A DNA stretch of 64,000 bases from Lelliottia wanjuensis (lineage in GTDB: Bacteria > Pseudomonadota > Gammaproteobacteria > Enterobacterales > Enterobacteriaceae), in the NCBI RefSeq assembly GCF_030238365.1, contig NZ_JASSOT010000062.1, positions 124,001 through 188,000 of the forward strand, written 5' to 3'. Of this stretch, positions 1 through 12,918 are shown in pieces; positions within the stretch are counted from its first letter, which is position 1; every line of letters begins with the position of its first letter. The position numbers were made by a program, and so were the translations under genes. Below the pieces are notes generated by a model. It was not told where the DNA came from and did not search any database. It was given only the letters and a program-made list of their open reading frames with translations.

Positions 1-917
1 CCGGGTTCGAAGACGTCGGTGATGGTACGGTTACGCATCACATCTTTCTGCGTCCCCGTCAGGTTGTTCGGGTTGTAGGACGGGCTGTTCGCCATCGCCA
101 GTACTTCACCGGTGCTGACATCCACCAGCACGGCACTGCCGGATTCGGCTTTGTTGAACGCTACGGCATTGTTCAGCTCGCGATACACCAGCGCCTGCAG
201 ACGTTCGTCGATACTCAGGGCCAGGTTATGCGCGGCCTGGCTGTCGGTTGAGGAGATATCCTCGATGACACGCCCGTAGCGGTCTTTACGCACCACACGT
301 TCGCCCGGCTGGCCCGTCAGCCATTTATCAAAGCTTTTTTCGACCCCTTCGATCCCCTGACTATCGACGTTAGTGAAGCCAATGAGGTGAGCGGTCACTT
401 CTCCCGACGGGTAATAACGGCGTGACTCTTCACGCAGATGAATGCCCGGCAGTTTCAATTTTTTGATGTAGTCGGCCATGTCAGGGTTAACCTGACGCGC
501 CAGATAGATAAAGCGCCCTTTCGGGTTAGCGTTCACGCGCGCCGCCATCTGGTCGAGAGGCATTTTCAGCGCATCGGCCAGCGCCTTCCAGCGGTTATCG
601 AGGGTCACGCCGCCAGCATCGTGGAGCTCTTTCGGATCGGCCCAGATCGCTTTCACCGGCACACTCACCGCCAGTGGACGACCGGAACGATCGGTGATCA
701 GACCGCGCGATGTTGCCACTTCCTGCACGCGCAGGGAACGCATGTCACCCTGGCGCACCAGCATGTCAGGAGCGATGATCTGCAACCACGCCGCACGGCC
801 CAGCAGGAACACCAGCGCCAGTAAAATACAGCCACAAAGCAACGCAAAACGCCAACTGACAAAGTTGGCCTGTTCTTCCTGACGTTTCGGTTTTTGCGTT
901 TTCGCCGCTGCTCTCAT
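1..917 (-). CDS. ftsI: FtsI (PBP3), peptidoglycan D,D-transpeptidase, N-terminal part
   Basis: Septal penicillin-binding protein that cross-links peptidoglycan at the division site. About 305 N-terminal residues are present: a short basic cytoplasmic tail (MRAAAKTQKPKRQ), one membrane segment at about residues 22-40, then the periplasmic dimerisation/pedestal domain. The reading frame runs off the window at VFEPG, the residues that in E. coli directly precede the catalytic serine of the STVK motif, so the transpeptidase domain lies outside. The ATG at 917 matches the family start. It follows ftsL by 15 bases in the dcw cluster. Confidence 0.96.
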   Translation of the reverse strand, partial: MRAAAKTQKPKRQEEQANFVSWRFALLCGCILLALVFLLGRAAWLQIIAPDMLVRQGDMRSLRVQEVATSRGLITDRSGRPLAVSVPVKAIWADPKELHDAGGVTLDNRWKALADALKMPLDQMAARVNANPKGRFIYLARQVNPDMADYIKKLKLPGIHLREESRRYYPSGEVTAHLIGFTNVDSQGIEGVEKSFDKWLTGQPGERVVRKDRYGRVIEDISSTDSQAAHNLALSIDERLQALVYRELNNAVAFNKAESGSAVLVDVSTGEVLAMANSPSYNPNNLTGTQKDVMRNRTITDVFEP

Positions 918-932
918 GCGTCGCGTGTTCCC

Positions 933-1298
933 TTATTTTTGTACTACGATATTTTCCTGAGAAGGATCAACATGCTGCAGCTGCAGCTTTTCCGTTGCGA
1001 TCCGTTCAACCCGGCTGTGATCGCCGAGCGCGTTTTCTTCAAGAATCAGGTTTCGCCATTCGATATCCAGCGCATCGCGTTCGAGCACCATCTGCTCGCG
1101 CTGCGCGGTTAATAAACGGGTATGGTGCGCGGTGGTCACCACCGTCACAGCCGTCACAATGATGCAAATGAACAGGCAGAGTGGCAGCTTCCCAAACCGC
1201 AAGAGATCGTCGCCGATCACGCCAGGCAAGGCATGGCGCTCGTTGCTTCCTAACGATCCTTTAACCTTGCTTAAGGTCTCTGTCACTCTGCTGATCAT
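933..1298 (-). CDS. ftsL: FtsL, cell division protein
   Basis: Bitopic divisome protein that forms the FtsQLB subcomplex and helps activate FtsWI septal synthesis. The 121-residue length equals E. coli FtsL. A cytoplasmic tail of about 37 residues precedes a hydrophobic segment (about 38-58, [17 protein letters not shown]), followed by a periplasmic heptad-rich coiled coil (about 60-100). Its start overlaps the rsmH stop by four bases (ATGA), indicating translational coupling. Confidence 0.96.
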   Translation of the reverse strand: MISRVTETLSKVKGSLGSNERHALPGVIGDDLLRFGKLPLCLFICIIVTAVTVVTTAHHTRLLTAQREQMVLERDALDIEWRNLILEENALGDHSRVERIATEKLQLQHVDPSQENIVVQK

Positions 1299-2236
1299 GC
1301 GTTCGTCCTCTCTGCGATACGCAGCACTGAACTACGGGCACGTGGATTCTCTGCCACCTCTTCTTCGCCCGGCATCAACTTGCCTAATACTCGCAACTGA
1401 CGGCCGCCCAGCTTCCTGAGTTGTTCTTCCGTCATCGGCAGCCCAGCTGGCACTTGAGGACCGCGGCTTTGCTCACGCATAAAGCGCTTCACAATACGGT
1501 CTTCCAGCGAGTGGAAGCTGATGATGGATAACCGCCCACCTGGGGCCAGCACGCCGAGCGAGCTTTTTAGCGCCTGCTCTATCTCCTCCAGTTCACTGTT
1601 CACCCAGATGCGCACCGCCTGGAAGGTACGGGTCGCGGGATGTTTGAATTTGTCTTTGACCGGCGTTGCCGCGGTCACGACCTCTGCCAGCTCTTTGGTG
1701 CGGGTCATCGGTTCAATGCGATTACGCTCCACGATGCCGCGGGCAATACGTTTGCCGAAACGCTCTTCGCCGAAGGTTTTGATCACCCAGGCAATGTCGG
1801 CTTCGTCAGCGGTTTGCAGCCATTCGGCAGCAGACTGGCCGCGGGTCGGGTCCATACGCATGTCCAGCGGACCGTCGCGCATAAAGGAAAAACCGCGCTC
1901 TGCGTCATCAAGCTGGGGTGAAGAGACGCCAAGATCGAGAAGGATTCCGTCGATCTTGCCCGTCAGGCCGCGCTCGGCGACATAATCCGCCAGCGCAGAG
2001 AAAGGTCCATGGACGATGGAAAAGCGTGGATCATCGATGGTCTTCGCCACGGCAATAGCCTGCGGATCGCGATCGATTGCCAGTAAGCGGCCTTCCGCTC
2101 CCAGTTGGGAGAGGATCAGACGCGAGTGACCACCGCGACCAAATGTTCCATCGATATAGATGCCATCAGGACGAATATTCAGGCCGTTGACGGCCTCATC
2201 CAGTAGCACCGTTGTATGTTTATAATTTTCCATCAT
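1295..2236 (-). CDS. rsmH: RsmH (MraW), 16S rRNA m4C1402 methyltransferase
   Basis: S-adenosylmethionine-dependent enzyme that N4-methylates C1402 of 16S rRNA in the ribosomal P site. At 313 residues it has the E. coli length. The class I methyltransferase glycine motif is visible at about residues 30-38 (GTFGRGGHS), followed by the acidic AIDRDP strand end that binds the SAM ribose, and [12 protein letters not shown] typical of the family. Second gene of the dcw cluster, two bases after mraZ and overlapping ftsL. Confidence 0.97.
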   Translation of the reverse strand: MMENYKHTTVLLDEAVNGLNIRPDGIYIDGTFGRGGHSRLILSQLGAEGRLLAIDRDPQAIAVAKTIDDPRFSIVHGPFSALADYVAERGLTGKIDGILLDLGVSSPQLDDAERGFSFMRDGPLDMRMDPTRGQSAAEWLQTADEADIAWVIKTFGEERFGKRIARGIVERNRIEPMTRTKELAEVVTAATPVKDKFKHPATRTFQAVRIWVNSELEEIEQALKSSLGVLAPGGRLSIISFHSLEDRIVKRFMREQSRGPQVPAGLPMTEEQLRKLGGRQLRVLGKLMPGEEEVAENPRARSSVLRIAERTNA

Positions 2237-2238
2237 AT

Positions 2239-2697
2239 TTATAGAGACAAGTCCTGCAGCCTGTCCGAAAGCACTACGGATTCAGACTGCTCAGCGTCGA
2301 TATCTTCCTTGACCTGTTGATACCAGGTCGTTTCATCCCACAGTTCAAACTTATTGAACTGCCCGACCAGCATCACTTCTTTCGTCAGACCAGCATGTTG
2401 CCGTAACACAGGGGCTATCAATAAACGTCCTGCGTTATCCATCTGACATTCACTGGCATGTCCCAATAACAACCGCTGTACGCGGCGTTCCTGCGGATTC
2501 ATGCTCGACAGTCGCGACAGCTTTTGCTCAATAATTTCCCACTCGGGTAAGGTGTAAAGCAGCAGGCAGGGGTGGTTGATGTCAATGGTGCAAACCATTT
2601 GACCCGAAGCGTTTTCGATCAGCTGATCGCGATATCGGGTTGGTACCGATAAACGCCCCTTGCTGTCGAGATTGACTAACGCCGCCCCACGGAACAT
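2239..2697 (-). CDS. mraZ: MraZ, transcriptional repressor of the dcw cluster
   Basis: DNA-binding regulator of the division and cell wall cluster, including its own promoter. Two tandem AbrB/SpoVT-type halves are visible, each with a DxxGR core ([16 protein letters not shown] near the N-terminus and [16 protein letters not shown] near residue 85). I start at the ATG at 2697 ([13 protein letters not shown], 152 residues, the family length); an in-frame ATG at 2733 would add twelve residues that lie over the MraZ operator and is unlikely. First gene of the dcw operon. Confidence 0.95.
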   Translation of the reverse strand: MFRGAALVNLDSKGRLSVPTRYRDQLIENASGQMVCTIDINHPCLLLYTLPEWEIIEQKLSRLSSMNPQERRVQRLLLGHASECQMDNAGRLLIAPVLRQHAGLTKEVMLVGQFNKFELWDETTWYQQVKEDIDAEQSESVVLSDRLQDLSL

Positions 2698-2716
2698 GCC
2701 AGCCTCACCCCTTATC

Positions 2717-2740
2717 ACCACTTTAACCCACAAATTCCCA
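2717..2740 (-). promoter_or_regulatory. MraZ operator: three TGGG-type repeats at 10-bp spacing
   Basis: On the minus strand TGGG occurs at 2740-2737 and 2730-2727, and TGGT at 2720-2717, exactly ten bases apart, between the Pmra promoter and the mraZ start. MraZ is known to bind direct TGGGN repeats separated by five bases, so this is the autoregulatory operator. The assignment rests on motif, phase and position. Confidence 0.85.
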
Positions 2741-2748
2741 CATAAAGG

Positions 2749-2778
2749 AGTTTACGGAGCGAAGGAAAAGCTTGTCAA
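2749..2778 (-). promoter_or_regulatory. Pmra promoter of the dcw cluster
   Basis: A perfect -35 hexamer TTGACA (2778-2773) is followed after 18 bases by TAAACT (2754-2749) on the minus strand. The MraZ repeats lie immediately downstream, over the start of transcription, as expected for repression. A GTAAAC alternative -10 with 17-base spacing overlaps it. Confidence 0.75.
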
Positions 2779-3267
2779 GCCAGGACTACCGCGATAAGGG
2801 CATGGATGCCACCTATTTACGGACATAACCCAACTTGATTAATAACTGCACAACTAACGAGGCAAAATTAACGTCATGAATATTTGTAAGAAAAAAAACA
2901 AATAGACCCATGGGCGTTAAAATTCACTCCATACCACCACGGGCAAATATAAAGTGTCAGTTTGCGACGCGGGCGGCATTTTAAGACATTACGCACGGGG
3001 ATAACAGCGCCAGATTCACCGGAGAAGCCAGAAGAGACAAGACCTGGCGCGCAGGCCGGAGTCAGAGAGGAAAAAACGGCTGATAATTCAGCGCGGGAAT
3101 GGCCTTTGTAACAAAACAATACAAAAAATAGCGATAACTGTTGCCGAAATAACCTTAAAAAGCACTCGAAGAAAGCAAAAAGAATTAAGACGAATAGCAG
3201 GCTATGATTCTTAGAGAATTATCTTAATTTTAGTCAGGATATTATTTGACGTGATAATGAGAAACAG
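2779..3267. other. Intergenic region between mraZ promoter and cra
   Basis: About 490 bases of AT-rich DNA between the cra 3' side and Pmra. An 81-codon minus-strand frame (2874-3119) exists, but its composition is irregular, it lacks a convincing ribosome binding site and I recognise no homologue. I see no RNA gene or repeat here; upstream elements of Pmra are possible. Confidence 0.5.
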
Positions 3268-3290
3268 TCAGGGCAGTTAACCTGCCCTGA
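3268..3290 (-). terminator. Hairpin downstream of cra
   Basis: A perfect 9-bp inverted repeat (TCAGGGCAG / CTGCCCTGA) with a 5-base loop begins 8 bases past the cra stop. The following minus-strand bases (CTGTTTCTC) are only moderately T-rich, so it may be a weak intrinsic terminator or mainly a 3'-stabilising hairpin. Confidence 0.6.
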
Positions 3291-3297
3291 TGTGTGA

Positions 3298-4302
3298 TTA
3301 ATGACGGCTTAACACGCCGCGACGGTAGAGATTACGTTTGATACGCGTCAGTCCCGGCTTTGGCTTACGCGGTTCATCGAGGCTCGCCAGCACGATCTCC
3401 AGCACCCGTTCGGCCACATCACGATGACGCTGAGCGACGGCCAGCACCGGGCATTGCAGAAAGTCGAGCAGTTCGTTATCACCAAAGGTGGCAATCGCCA
3501 GTTCGGAAGGGAGTTTCCCTTCGCGGCGCAGCGTCACGTCCATCACGCCCTGTAACAGCGCGAAAGAGGTGGTGAACAACGCCTGCGGCATCGGGTGCGT
3601 CTCAAGCCACTTTTCAAATAGCTGAGCAGCGGCTTCGCGCTCGTAACTGTTAGCGTAGAGGTAGTGCACCTCGCGCGGATCGTCTTTCCAGGCGGTACGG
3701 AACCCCTGCTCGCGCAGGAAGCTGACGGAGAGCTCTGGCAGCGCGCCGAGATAGAGGACGGTTTCCGCCGGGAAAGTTCTTAGCTCAGCGGCCAGCATCT
3801 CGGCATCGTCTTGATCGGCACCCACCACGCTTGTGAAGTGTTCGCGGTCGAGCGCACGATCGAGCGCCACAATCGGGAACGAACCATTCGCCCAGCGCTG
3901 GTAGAAAGGATGCTCAGGCGGCAGAGAGGTCGACACAATAATCGCGTCGACCTGGCGCTGCAGCAGGTGTTCAATGCAGCGCATCTCGTTATCGGGCTGA
4001 TCTTCCGAGCAGGCGATCAGCAGCTGATAGCCACGCTGACGCGCCTGACGTTCGAGATAGTTCGCAATGCGGGTGTAGCTGGTGTTCTCCAGATCCGGGA
4101 TCACCAGACCAATAGAGCGGGTGCGCCCGGCACGTAACCCGGCCGCGACAGCGTTCGGATGGTAGTTATGCTCACGAACCACCGCCATCACTTTTTCAAC
4201 GGTTTTGTCGCTAACACGGTACTGCTTTGCTTTACCGTTAATCACATAGCTCGCCGTAGTTCGTGACACGCCGGCTAGCCGGGCGATTTCATCCAGTTTC
4301 AC
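3298..4302 (-). CDS. cra: Cra (FruR), catabolite repressor/activator
   Basis: LacI-family global regulator of carbon flow; fructose-1-phosphate (classically also fructose-1,6-bisphosphate) releases it from DNA. The 334 residues match E. coli Cra. An N-terminal helix-turn-helix (about residues 1-22, [20 protein letters not shown]) and hinge are followed by a periplasmic-binding-protein-like effector domain from about residue 60. The start is GTG (4302), as in E. coli. Monocistronic downstream of ilvIH, with a hairpin after its stop. Confidence 0.97.
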   Translation of the reverse strand: MKLDEIARLAGVSRTTASYVINGKAKQYRVSDKTVEKVMAVVREHNYHPNAVAAGLRAGRTRSIGLVIPDLENTSYTRIANYLERQARQRGYQLLIACSEDQPDNEMRCIEHLLQRQVDAIIVSTSLPPEHPFYQRWANGSFPIVALDRALDREHFTSVVGADQDDAEMLAAELRTFPAETVLYLGALPELSVSFLREQGFRTAWKDDPREVHYLYANSYEREAAAQLFEKWLETHPMPQALFTTSFALLQGVMDVTLRREGKLPSELAIATFGDNELLDFLQCPVLAVAQRHRDVAERVLEIVLASLDEPRKPKPGLTRIKRNLYRRGVLSRH

Positions 4303-4428
4303 AATTGCCCCTTAAACGAAATAAAAGAGTCCATGGCCTTGTCAGGTTTATGGTTATATCTTTTAACATCTAAACGCAGAATAGTTCTTGCGGCAACCGC
4401 TTTTATTGTCCTTAGGCGGTGTTTAGGC

Positions 4429-4458
4429 AAAAAAAAGCCCGGCTTTGCAGACCGGGCT
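4429..4458 (-). terminator. Rho-independent terminator of ilvIH
   Basis: On the minus strand, starting 24 bases after the ilvH stop, a GC-rich 7-bp stem (AGCCCGG on the plus strand at 4436-4442, pairing with CCGGGCT at 4452-4458) with a 9-base loop is followed by eight consecutive T residues (plus-strand A run 4429-4436). This is a textbook intrinsic terminator separating ilvIH from cra. Confidence 0.92.
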
Positions 4459-4482
4459 GAAAGAGGCGAACTTTTTTGGTCG

Positions 4483-4974
4483 TTAGCGCATGATTTTATC
4501 ACCGCGGGACAAGCCCACGATGCCTGAGCGCGCGACCTCGACAATTTTTGCTACATCGCGAACGGAAGCCAGAAAGGCATCGAGCTTATCGCTGGTTCCG
4601 GCAAGCTGAACGGTATAGATAGAGGGTGTCACGTCGATGATTTGCCCACGGAAGATATCCGTATTGCGCTTAACCTCTTCGCGTCCGTATCCGCTGGCCT
4701 GAATTTTCACCAGCATCACTTCACGCTCGACGTACGCCCCCTGCCCTAATTCACTCACTCGCAGCACATCCACTAATTTATGCAGCTGCTTTTCAATTTG
4801 CTCAAGCACTTTCGCATCGCCGACGGTCTGGATAGTCATCCGCGACAGGGTCGGATCGTCGGTCGGTGCCACGGTCAGGCTTTCAATGTTGTAGCCGCGC
4901 TGCGCAAAGAGCCCAATGACGCGCGACAGCGCGCCAGATTCGTTTTCCAGGAGTACAGATAATATCCTGCGCAT
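4483..4974 (-). CDS. ilvH: IlvH, acetolactate synthase III regulatory subunit
   Basis: Small subunit of acetohydroxyacid synthase III; it stimulates IlvI and confers valine feedback inhibition. The 163 residues match E. coli. An ACT domain occupies about residues 4-78 ([20 protein letters not shown]), followed by the ALS-type C-terminal domain. I start at 4974 (MRRILSVL), where TGATG couples it to the ilvI stop; the in-frame ATG at 5001 lies inside ilvI. Confidence 0.97.
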   Translation of the reverse strand: MRRILSVLLENESGALSRVIGLFAQRGYNIESLTVAPTDDPTLSRMTIQTVGDAKVLEQIEKQLHKLVDVLRVSELGQGAYVEREVMLVKIQASGYGREEVKRNTDIFRGQIIDVTPSIYTVQLAGTSDKLDAFLASVRDVAKIVEVARSGIVGLSRGDKIMR

Positions 4975-6698
4975 CAGGTTCTCTCCGTTTTGCTTAACCA
5001 CATTTCATCCATACCGCCGCCGCGGATATGCATCGGATAGACGTGCTCCGTTCCATCGACGATGACATCCACAAAGACCAGGCGATTGTTCCTGACGTGC
5101 TCCAGCGCTTCGCCGAGCTTCGCTTCCAGCTCTTTTGGATCGCTGACGCGAATACCGACGTGACCGTAGGCTTCCGCCACCCGTACAAAGTCCGGCAACG
5201 ATTTCATATAGGATTGCGAATGGCGTCCGGAGTAGATCATGTCCTGCCACTGCTTCACCATCCCCAGATAGCCGTTGTTAAGGTTCAGCACCAGTACCGG
5301 CAGATCGTATTGCAGTGCGGTGGAGAGCTCCTGAATGTTCATCTGGATACTGCCATCACCGGTGACGCACACCACCGTTTCATTTGGCAGCGCCAGCTTC
5401 ACGCCTAAGGCAGCGGGCAGACCGAAGCCCATGGTTCCGAGGCCGCCGGAGTTTATCCAGCGACGCGGTTTATCAAACGGATAATAGAGGGCAGCAAACA
5501 TCTGGTGCTGACCGACATCAGAGGTGACGTAGGCATCGCCCTGGGTCAAGCGCCAGATCGTTTCGATCACCGCCTGCGGCTTGATGTGTTCGCTCTGAGT
5601 GTCGTATTTCAGACACTGACGGCCACGCCACTGCTCAATCTGCTGCCACCAGTCGCGAATATCATCCAGCGGCTGTGCAGGAGCGTCATGCGCCAATAGC
5701 TCCAGCATTTGTTCCAGAACCTGCAAAGCATCGCCCACGATCGGCACATCGGCAGGAACGGTTTTAGAGATAGAGGTCGGGTCGATATCGATATGCAGCA
5801 CCGTCGCATTCGGGCAGTACTTCGCCAGATTGTTGGTGGTGCGATCGTCAAAGCGCACCCCGACGGCAAAAATCACATCGGAGTTATGCATGGTCATGTT
5901 GGCTTCATAGGTGCCATGCATCCCCAGCATACCCAGCGCCTGACGGTGCGTAGCCGGAAATGCGCCCAGCCCCATCAATGACGATGCGACAGGTAGGTTC
6001 AGCTTTTCGATTAGCTCACGAAGCTGCGCATGGCAATGGGCGTTCACCGCACCGCCACCCACATATACCACCGGTTTTTTCGCGGCGACCAGCGTCTGCA
6101 GCGCGCGTTTGATTTGACCTTTATGTCCCTGCGTCGTGGGATTATAAGAGCGCATGCTCACGGAATCAGGCCAGACGTACGGCAGTTTGTTGGCCGGATT
6201 GAGAATATCTTTGGGTAAATCGACAACAACCGGGCCAGGACGGCCACTGGCGGCCAGCCAGAAGGCTTTTTTCAGCACGCCCGGAATGTCTTCCGTTTGT
6301 TTGACCAGGAAGCTGTGCTTCACCACCGGGCGGGAGATCCCGACCATGTCGCACTCCTGAAAGGCGTCGTAGCCAATCAGCGAGGTGGCAACCTGTCCGG
6401 ATAAAATGACCAGCGGGATGGAATCCATATAGGCAGTCGCAATGCCGGTAATGGCGTTGGTGGCTCCTGGGCCCGAGGTGACCAGCACCACGCCCACTTC
6501 CCCGGTGGCACGCGCCAGACCGTCAGCCATATGTACGGCGGCTTGCTCATGGCGCACCAGTACATGATCAATACCGCCCACGGTGTGTAACGCATCGTAA
6601 ATATCGAGGACCGCGCCTCCGGGATAGCCGAATACTTGCTTGACGCCCTGATCGATAAGCGACCGGACGACCATTTCGGCGCCAGACAACATCTCCAT
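4974..6698 (-). CDS. ilvI: IlvI, acetolactate synthase III catalytic subunit
   Basis: Thiamine-diphosphate enzyme that condenses pyruvate with pyruvate or 2-ketobutyrate in branched-chain amino acid synthesis. At 574 residues it has the E. coli length. Visible features: the pyrimidine-domain glutamate ([13 protein letters not shown], about residue 50), the FAD-binding middle domain, and the GDGS...NLNNGYLG ThDP/Mg motif near residues 430-460. The operon ilvIH is classically Lrp-activated; the AT-rich upstream region 6699-7084 would hold the Lrp sites. Confidence 0.97.
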   Translation of the reverse strand: MEMLSGAEMVVRSLIDQGVKQVFGYPGGAVLDIYDALHTVGGIDHVLVRHEQAAVHMADGLARATGEVGVVLVTSGPGATNAITGIATAYMDSIPLVILSGQVATSLIGYDAFQECDMVGISRPVVKHSFLVKQTEDIPGVLKKAFWLAASGRPGPVVVDLPKDILNPANKLPYVWPDSVSMRSYNPTTQGHKGQIKRALQTLVAAKKPVVYVGGGAVNAHCHAQLRELIEKLNLPVASSLMGLGAFPATHRQALGMLGMHGTYEANMTMHNSDVIFAVGVRFDDRTTNNLAKYCPNATVLHIDIDPTSISKTVPADVPIVGDALQVLEQMLELLAHDAPAQPLDDIRDWWQQIEQWRGRQCLKYDTQSEHIKPQAVIETIWRLTQGDAYVTSDVGQHQMFAALYYPFDKPRRWINSGGLGTMGFGLPAALGVKLALPNETVVCVTGDGSIQMNIQELSTALQYDLPVLVLNLNNGYLGMVKQWQDMIYSGRHSQSYMKSLPDFVRVAEAYGHVGIRVSDPKELEAKLGEALEHVRNNRLVFVDVIVDGTEHVYPMHIRGGGMDEMWLSKTERT

Positions 6699-7041
6699 GG
6701 TTTGCCTCCAGGCTTCTTGTTGTTATAGACGAACACAGGAATTCATTTCCTCGCCGTCTTGCTGACCAGGGTTGCCCCTGTCTTACATTTTTGCAGAGTG
6801 ACCTTCACCTTAACCGCTCCCTATGAGGCAGGCAATCAGCAAACGGAGGCGTGAAAAAGGGACTAAAAGCAGAATACACAGGGATTATGACAAGATATGG
6901 TGAATTCCACTGGAATACACTTTGGCGATGATGATTCGTCGCTTAAAAAGAGACTGAATCAGTAATTCATCTATTTTTGCGCGGTAAAACACGAAGGGAA
7001 AAATTCATGACAGGATAAAATACTACCACTGGAAATAAAGG
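6699..7041 (-). promoter_or_regulatory. ilvIH upstream control region
   Basis: About 340 AT-rich bases between leuO and ilvI. In E. coli the equivalent DNA holds several Lrp sites, the ilvIH promoter and a silencer relay to leuO. I see A/T tracts and an imperfect palindrome around 6900-6924 (GGTGAATTCCACTGGAATACAC) but cannot assign individual Lrp sites by eye. Confidence 0.45.
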
Positions 7042-7077
7042 CAGGATAAACCGGATGATTTCCACCGATTTATCCTG
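7042..7077 (-). terminator. Inverted repeat downstream of leuO
   Basis: A perfect 9-bp inverted repeat (CAGGATAAA at 7042-7050, TTTATCCTG at 7069-7077) begins 8 bases after the leuO stop. The minus strand continues with CCTTTATTTCC, a short T-rich tail. It may terminate leuO transcription; the stem is AT-rich, so strength is uncertain. Confidence 0.45.
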
Positions 7078-7084
7078 ATGGCGA

Positions 7085-8050
7085 TTAACGCCGGCAAACG
7101 CTCACCAATAACTCTTCCATCCACTGATGGCCTTTATCTCGCCCTGCAGCCTCGTGCCAGGAAAGATAACAGGTGCGACTATTTAGTTTCAGCGGCAGCG
7201 ATAATATTTGCAGATTGAGCTGGGAGGAGAACTCTTCCGCCAGCCAACGAGGGGCAATGGCCACCAGGTGCGTCTGCGAAACGATATTCAACACGCTCAC
7301 CATGGCCATTCCCTGGTATGCCACGCTGGCTTGTTTATCCGGGGTATCGTACCAGGGCTGGCTAAATGAGGCGTAGCGATCAAGCGCCACCACCGCATGC
7401 TGTTCATTATAAACATCGCTTTCCAGCAGCGGACCATTAATGCGCGGATGGGTTTTGCTGGCGACTAACACCATTTCATCTTTGAACAAGGGAACGCAAG
7501 AAAATTCCGGGCGACGAAACTCTTCATAGCCAAGAACAAATTCTGTTTCCTGATAACGAAGCTGATGCTCAGTGTTTTGATTTAAGGATGACTTAAATAT
7601 CAGATGAATATTAGGCGCGATGGCCTCGACTTTATTATAGATAACGGAAGTCAGATAATTATCCAGCGGACTGCACACGCAAAGGTGGAAAACACGTTCA
7701 CTGCTTAGAGGTTCGAATCCGGACCCTGGCAACTCATTCTGGACCAGCTGCAACGCCTGACGCACGGAGGCAAAAAGCTGATAGGCTCTGGCGGTAGGCT
7801 GGATCCCGCGGCCATAGCGGACGAAGAGTTCATCGTTAAACATCAGTTTAAGTCTGGCAACGGCATTACTGACGGCAGGCTGAGACATCCCTAAAGACTG
7901 CGCGGCTCGGGTAATATTCTGTTCCTGCATAACAGCATCAAAAACGGTTAATAAGTTAAGATCTACCGTACGCAGTTGCGGCCTGGTCCCTTCACTTGTC
8001 GTGTGAGGCTGATCATTTCTTTTTTCTAACATATCTAACTCCACTGTCAC
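7085..8050 (-). CDS. leuO: LeuO, LysR-family global regulator
   Basis: LysR-type regulator that antagonises H-NS silencing and controls stress, fimbrial and CRISPR genes in enterics. An N-terminal winged helix-turn-helix is visible at about residues 28-90 ([20 protein letters not shown], then [20 protein letters not shown]), followed by a substrate-binding-type domain. The frame gives 321 residues versus 314 in E. coli; the first 20-25 residues are poorly conserved, so M1 or M7 could be the start. It lies between ilvI and the divergent leu operon. Confidence 0.95.
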   Translation of the reverse strand: MTVELDMLEKRNDQPHTTSEGTRPQLRTVDLNLLTVFDAVMQEQNITRAAQSLGMSQPAVSNAVARLKLMFNDELFVRYGRGIQPTARAYQLFASVRQALQLVQNELPGSGFEPLSSERVFHLCVCSPLDNYLTSVIYNKVEAIAPNIHLIFKSSLNQNTEHQLRYQETEFVLGYEEFRRPEFSCVPLFKDEMVLVASKTHPRINGPLLESDVYNEQHAVVALDRYASFSQPWYDTPDKQASVAYQGMAMVSVLNIVSQTHLVAIAPRWLAEEFSSQLNLQILSLPLKLNSRTCYLSWHEAAGRDKGHQWMEELLVSVCRR

Positions 8051-8601
8051 GCTAAACTCCCTTTGCCTTAGTGCAGAAATAACTTTTAAAAATATTATTT
8101 ATCATGCAGATAAAACCAGAAAAAGAGAAAAGTTTAAAATTCGGAATATATAAAATGCTTATGCCAAATAACAGGTGCAGGTATACACGAGTTCAAGCGA
8201 TAAGGAACCAAGCAATAACCAGAACATTAGGATTTGAATGAAACCATAAATCCAATGAATAAACAATAAGCCTTCCGGTAAACAAATATTTAAGTTTTAT
8301 TAAACTATTCAACATGACCAACGTCTGTTGGTTAACAATCCATTATCATTGGTGGACTTTCATTCACTCACTGCGTATCTGAAAAAATCACAACCCAATG
8401 AATTTAATGACTTTAGCAGTAGCACCGCAAACACATTTGGTCATGATTAATTGAAACGAATTATATTAAATTTATTTTCAATCATTATTTAAAGTCCAAA
8501 AGTAGACAATTTAAATAAGCTCTGTAGCAAAACCCAGCACAATACGCTAAAGCAGAAATCCGATTGTCATGACGGTTTGAGGGTGTTTTTCACTTCGGGG
8601 G
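8051..8601. other. AT-rich leuO-leuABCD intergenic region
   Basis: About 550 bases without a gene. The stretch is strongly AT-rich with A/T tracts (for example 8440-8520), as expected of the H-NS/LeuO silencing relay described between leuO and leuABCD in Salmonella and E. coli. A short inverted repeat CCAAC-GTCT-GTTGG (8318-8331) is the only clear dyad. The leuO promoter must lie here on the minus strand, but I cannot place it. Confidence 0.5.
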
Positions 8602-8630
8602 TTGACTTGAATCCGCATATCCAGTACCAC
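8602..8630 (+). promoter_or_regulatory. Probable leuLABCD promoter
   Basis: TTGACT (8602-8607) with a poor -10 (TACCAC, 8625-8630) at 17 bases, followed by CTAAAAGCATA. The block resembles the E. coli leu promoter (TTGACAT...ATCCAGTA...CTAAAAGCATA) and sits about 35 bases ahead of the leader peptide. Confidence 0.6.
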
Positions 8631-8664
8631 TAAAAGCATAACGCATTCATCTGGAGCCCGATTC

Positions 8665-8751
8665 ATGATTCGTACCACTCGCCACTTCAGCCTACTACTA
8701 CTAAACGCATCCACTGTGCGCGGTAGGCTGGCGGGCGAAATTCAACGTTGA
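8665..8751 (+). CDS. leuL: LeuL, leu operon leader peptide
   Basis: A 28-codon frame preceded by GGAG (8653-8656) encodes MIRTTRHFSLLLLNASTVRG followed by RLAGEIQR. Four consecutive rare CTA leucine codons (8692-8703) form the control site: scarcity of charged leucyl-tRNA stalls the ribosome there and prevents formation of the downstream terminator. The length equals E. coli LeuL and the LLLLNAS core is conserved. Confidence 0.93.
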   Translation: MIRTTRHFSLLLLNASTVRGRLAGEIQR

Positions 8752-8770
8752 ATCGTCTTCAGTAAACAAA

Positions 8771-8799
8771 AAAACCCGCGCCACTGCGCGGGTTTTTTT
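8771..8799 (+). terminator. leu operon attenuator
   Basis: A stem of CCCGCGC (8775-8781) and GCGCGGG (8786-8792), with a CACT loop and flanking A and T pairs, is followed by seven T residues (8793-8799). It lies 20 bases past leuL and 43 before leuA, so it is the intrinsic terminator that leucine-dependent ribosome stalling would prevent. Confidence 0.93.
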
Positions 8800-8842
8800 A
8801 TGCTCGTAGCAAGGCGCCCCAGGACAGACAAGGACCTAACCC

Positions 8843-11505
<2,663 letters not shown>

Positions 11506-11507
11506 TC

Positions 11508-12908
11508 ATGGCGAAGACGTTATACGAAAAATTGTTTGATGCTCACGTGGTTTTTGAAGCACAAAACGAAACCCCGCTGCTGTACATCGACCGTCATCTG
11601 GTGCACGAAGTGACGTCTCCGCAGGCGTTCGACGGCCTGCGCGCGCACAACCGTCCGGTTCGCCAGCCGGGTAAAACCTTCGCCACCATGGATCACAACG
11701 TTTCCACGCAGACGAAAGATATCAACGCGTCGGGCGAAATGGCGCGTATCCAGATGCAGGAGCTGATCAAAAACTGCAACGCGTTCGGCGTGGAGCTGTA
11801 CGATTTGAACCACCCGTATCAGGGCATCGTCCACGTGATGGGTCCTGAGCAAGGCATCACCCTGCCGGGCATGACCATCGTCTGCGGCGACTCTCATACC
11901 GCCACCCACGGCGCGTTCGGTGCGCTGGCCTTTGGTATCGGCACCTCCGAAGTGGAGCACGTTCTGGCGACGCAAACCCTGAAACAGGGCCGCGCGAAAA
12001 CCATGAAAATTGAAGTTAACGGCCAGGCGGCACCAGGCATTACCGCCAAAGACATCGTGCTGGCGATTATCGGTAAAACCGGCAGCGCAGGCGGAACCGG
12101 TCACGTGGTGGAGTTCTGCGGTGATGCGATCCGTGCGTTGAGCATGGAAGGCCGTATGACCCTGTGCAACATGGCGATCGAGATGGGGGCCAAAGCCGGT
12201 CTGGTCGCGCCGGACGAAACCACCTTCAACTACGTGAAAGGTCGTCTGCACGCGCCGAAAGGCAAAGATTACGATGATGCGGTGCAATACTGGAAAACCC
12301 TGCAAACCGACGACGGCGCAACCTTCGATACCGTGGTGACGCTGCAGGCCGAAGAGATCGCCCCGCAGGTCACCTGGGGCACCAACCCAGGCCAGGTGAT
12401 TTCCGTCAACGACAACATCCCCGATCCGGCCTCGTTTGCCGATCCGGTTGAACGCGCGAGCGCCGAAAAAGCGCTGGCCTACATGGGCCTGAAACCGGGC
12501 GTGCCGCTGACCGACGTGGCGATAGATAAAGTGTTTATCGGCTCCTGCACCAACTCCCGTATCGAAGATTTGCGCGCAGCGGCGGAAATTGCCAAAGGCC
12601 GCAAAGTGGCTCCTGGCGTGCAGGCGCTGGTCGTGCCAGGCTCCGGCCCGGTGAAAGCGCAGGCGGAAGCCGAAGGTCTGGATAAGATCTTTATCGAAGC
12701 CGGTTTTGAGTGGCGCTTACCGGGTTGCTCAATGTGTCTGGCGATGAACAACGACCGCCTGAACCCCGGCGAGCGCTGCGCCTCCACCAGCAACCGTAAC
12801 TTTGAAGGCCGTCAGGGCCGCGGCGGACGCACCCATCTGGTGAGCCCGGCGATGGCAGCGGCTGCCGCTGTCACCGGTCATTTTGCCGATATTCGTGGTT
12901 TGAAATAA
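11508..12908 (+). CDS. leuC: LeuC, isopropylmalate isomerase large subunit
   Basis: Aconitase-superfamily subunit carrying the [4Fe-4S] cluster; with LeuD it interconverts 2- and 3-isopropylmalate. The 466 residues match E. coli. Cluster cysteines are recognisable in [11 protein letters not shown] (about residue 345) and [10 protein letters not shown] (about 405-413), with [14 protein letters not shown] near residue 127. Spaced two bases from leuB and ten from leuD. Confidence 0.98.
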   Translation: MAKTLYEKLFDAHVVFEAQNETPLLYIDRHLVHEVTSPQAFDGLRAHNRPVRQPGKTFATMDHNVSTQTKDINASGEMARIQMQELIKNCNAFGVELYDLNHPYQGIVHVMGPEQGITLPGMTIVCGDSHTATHGAFGALAFGIGTSEVEHVLATQTLKQGRAKTMKIEVNGQAAPGITAKDIVLAIIGKTGSAGGTGHVVEFCGDAIRALSMEGRMTLCNMAIEMGAKAGLVAPDETTFNYVKGRLHAPKGKDYDDAVQYWKTLQTDDGATFDTVVTLQAEEIAPQVTWGTNPGQVISVNDNIPDPASFADPVERASAEKALAYMGLKPGVPLTDVAIDKVFIGSCTNSRIEDLRAAAEIAKGRKVAPGVQALVVPGSGPVKAQAEAEGLDKIFIEAGFEWRLPGCSMCLAMNNDRLNPGERCASTSNRNFEGRQGRGGRTHLVSPAMAAAAAVTGHFADIRGLK

Positions 12909-12918
12909 GGAGACAATC

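Noticed and set aside
2874..3119. 81-codon minus-strand frame between mraZ and cra
   Set aside because: No convincing ribosome binding site, no known homologue at this conserved locus, irregular composition.
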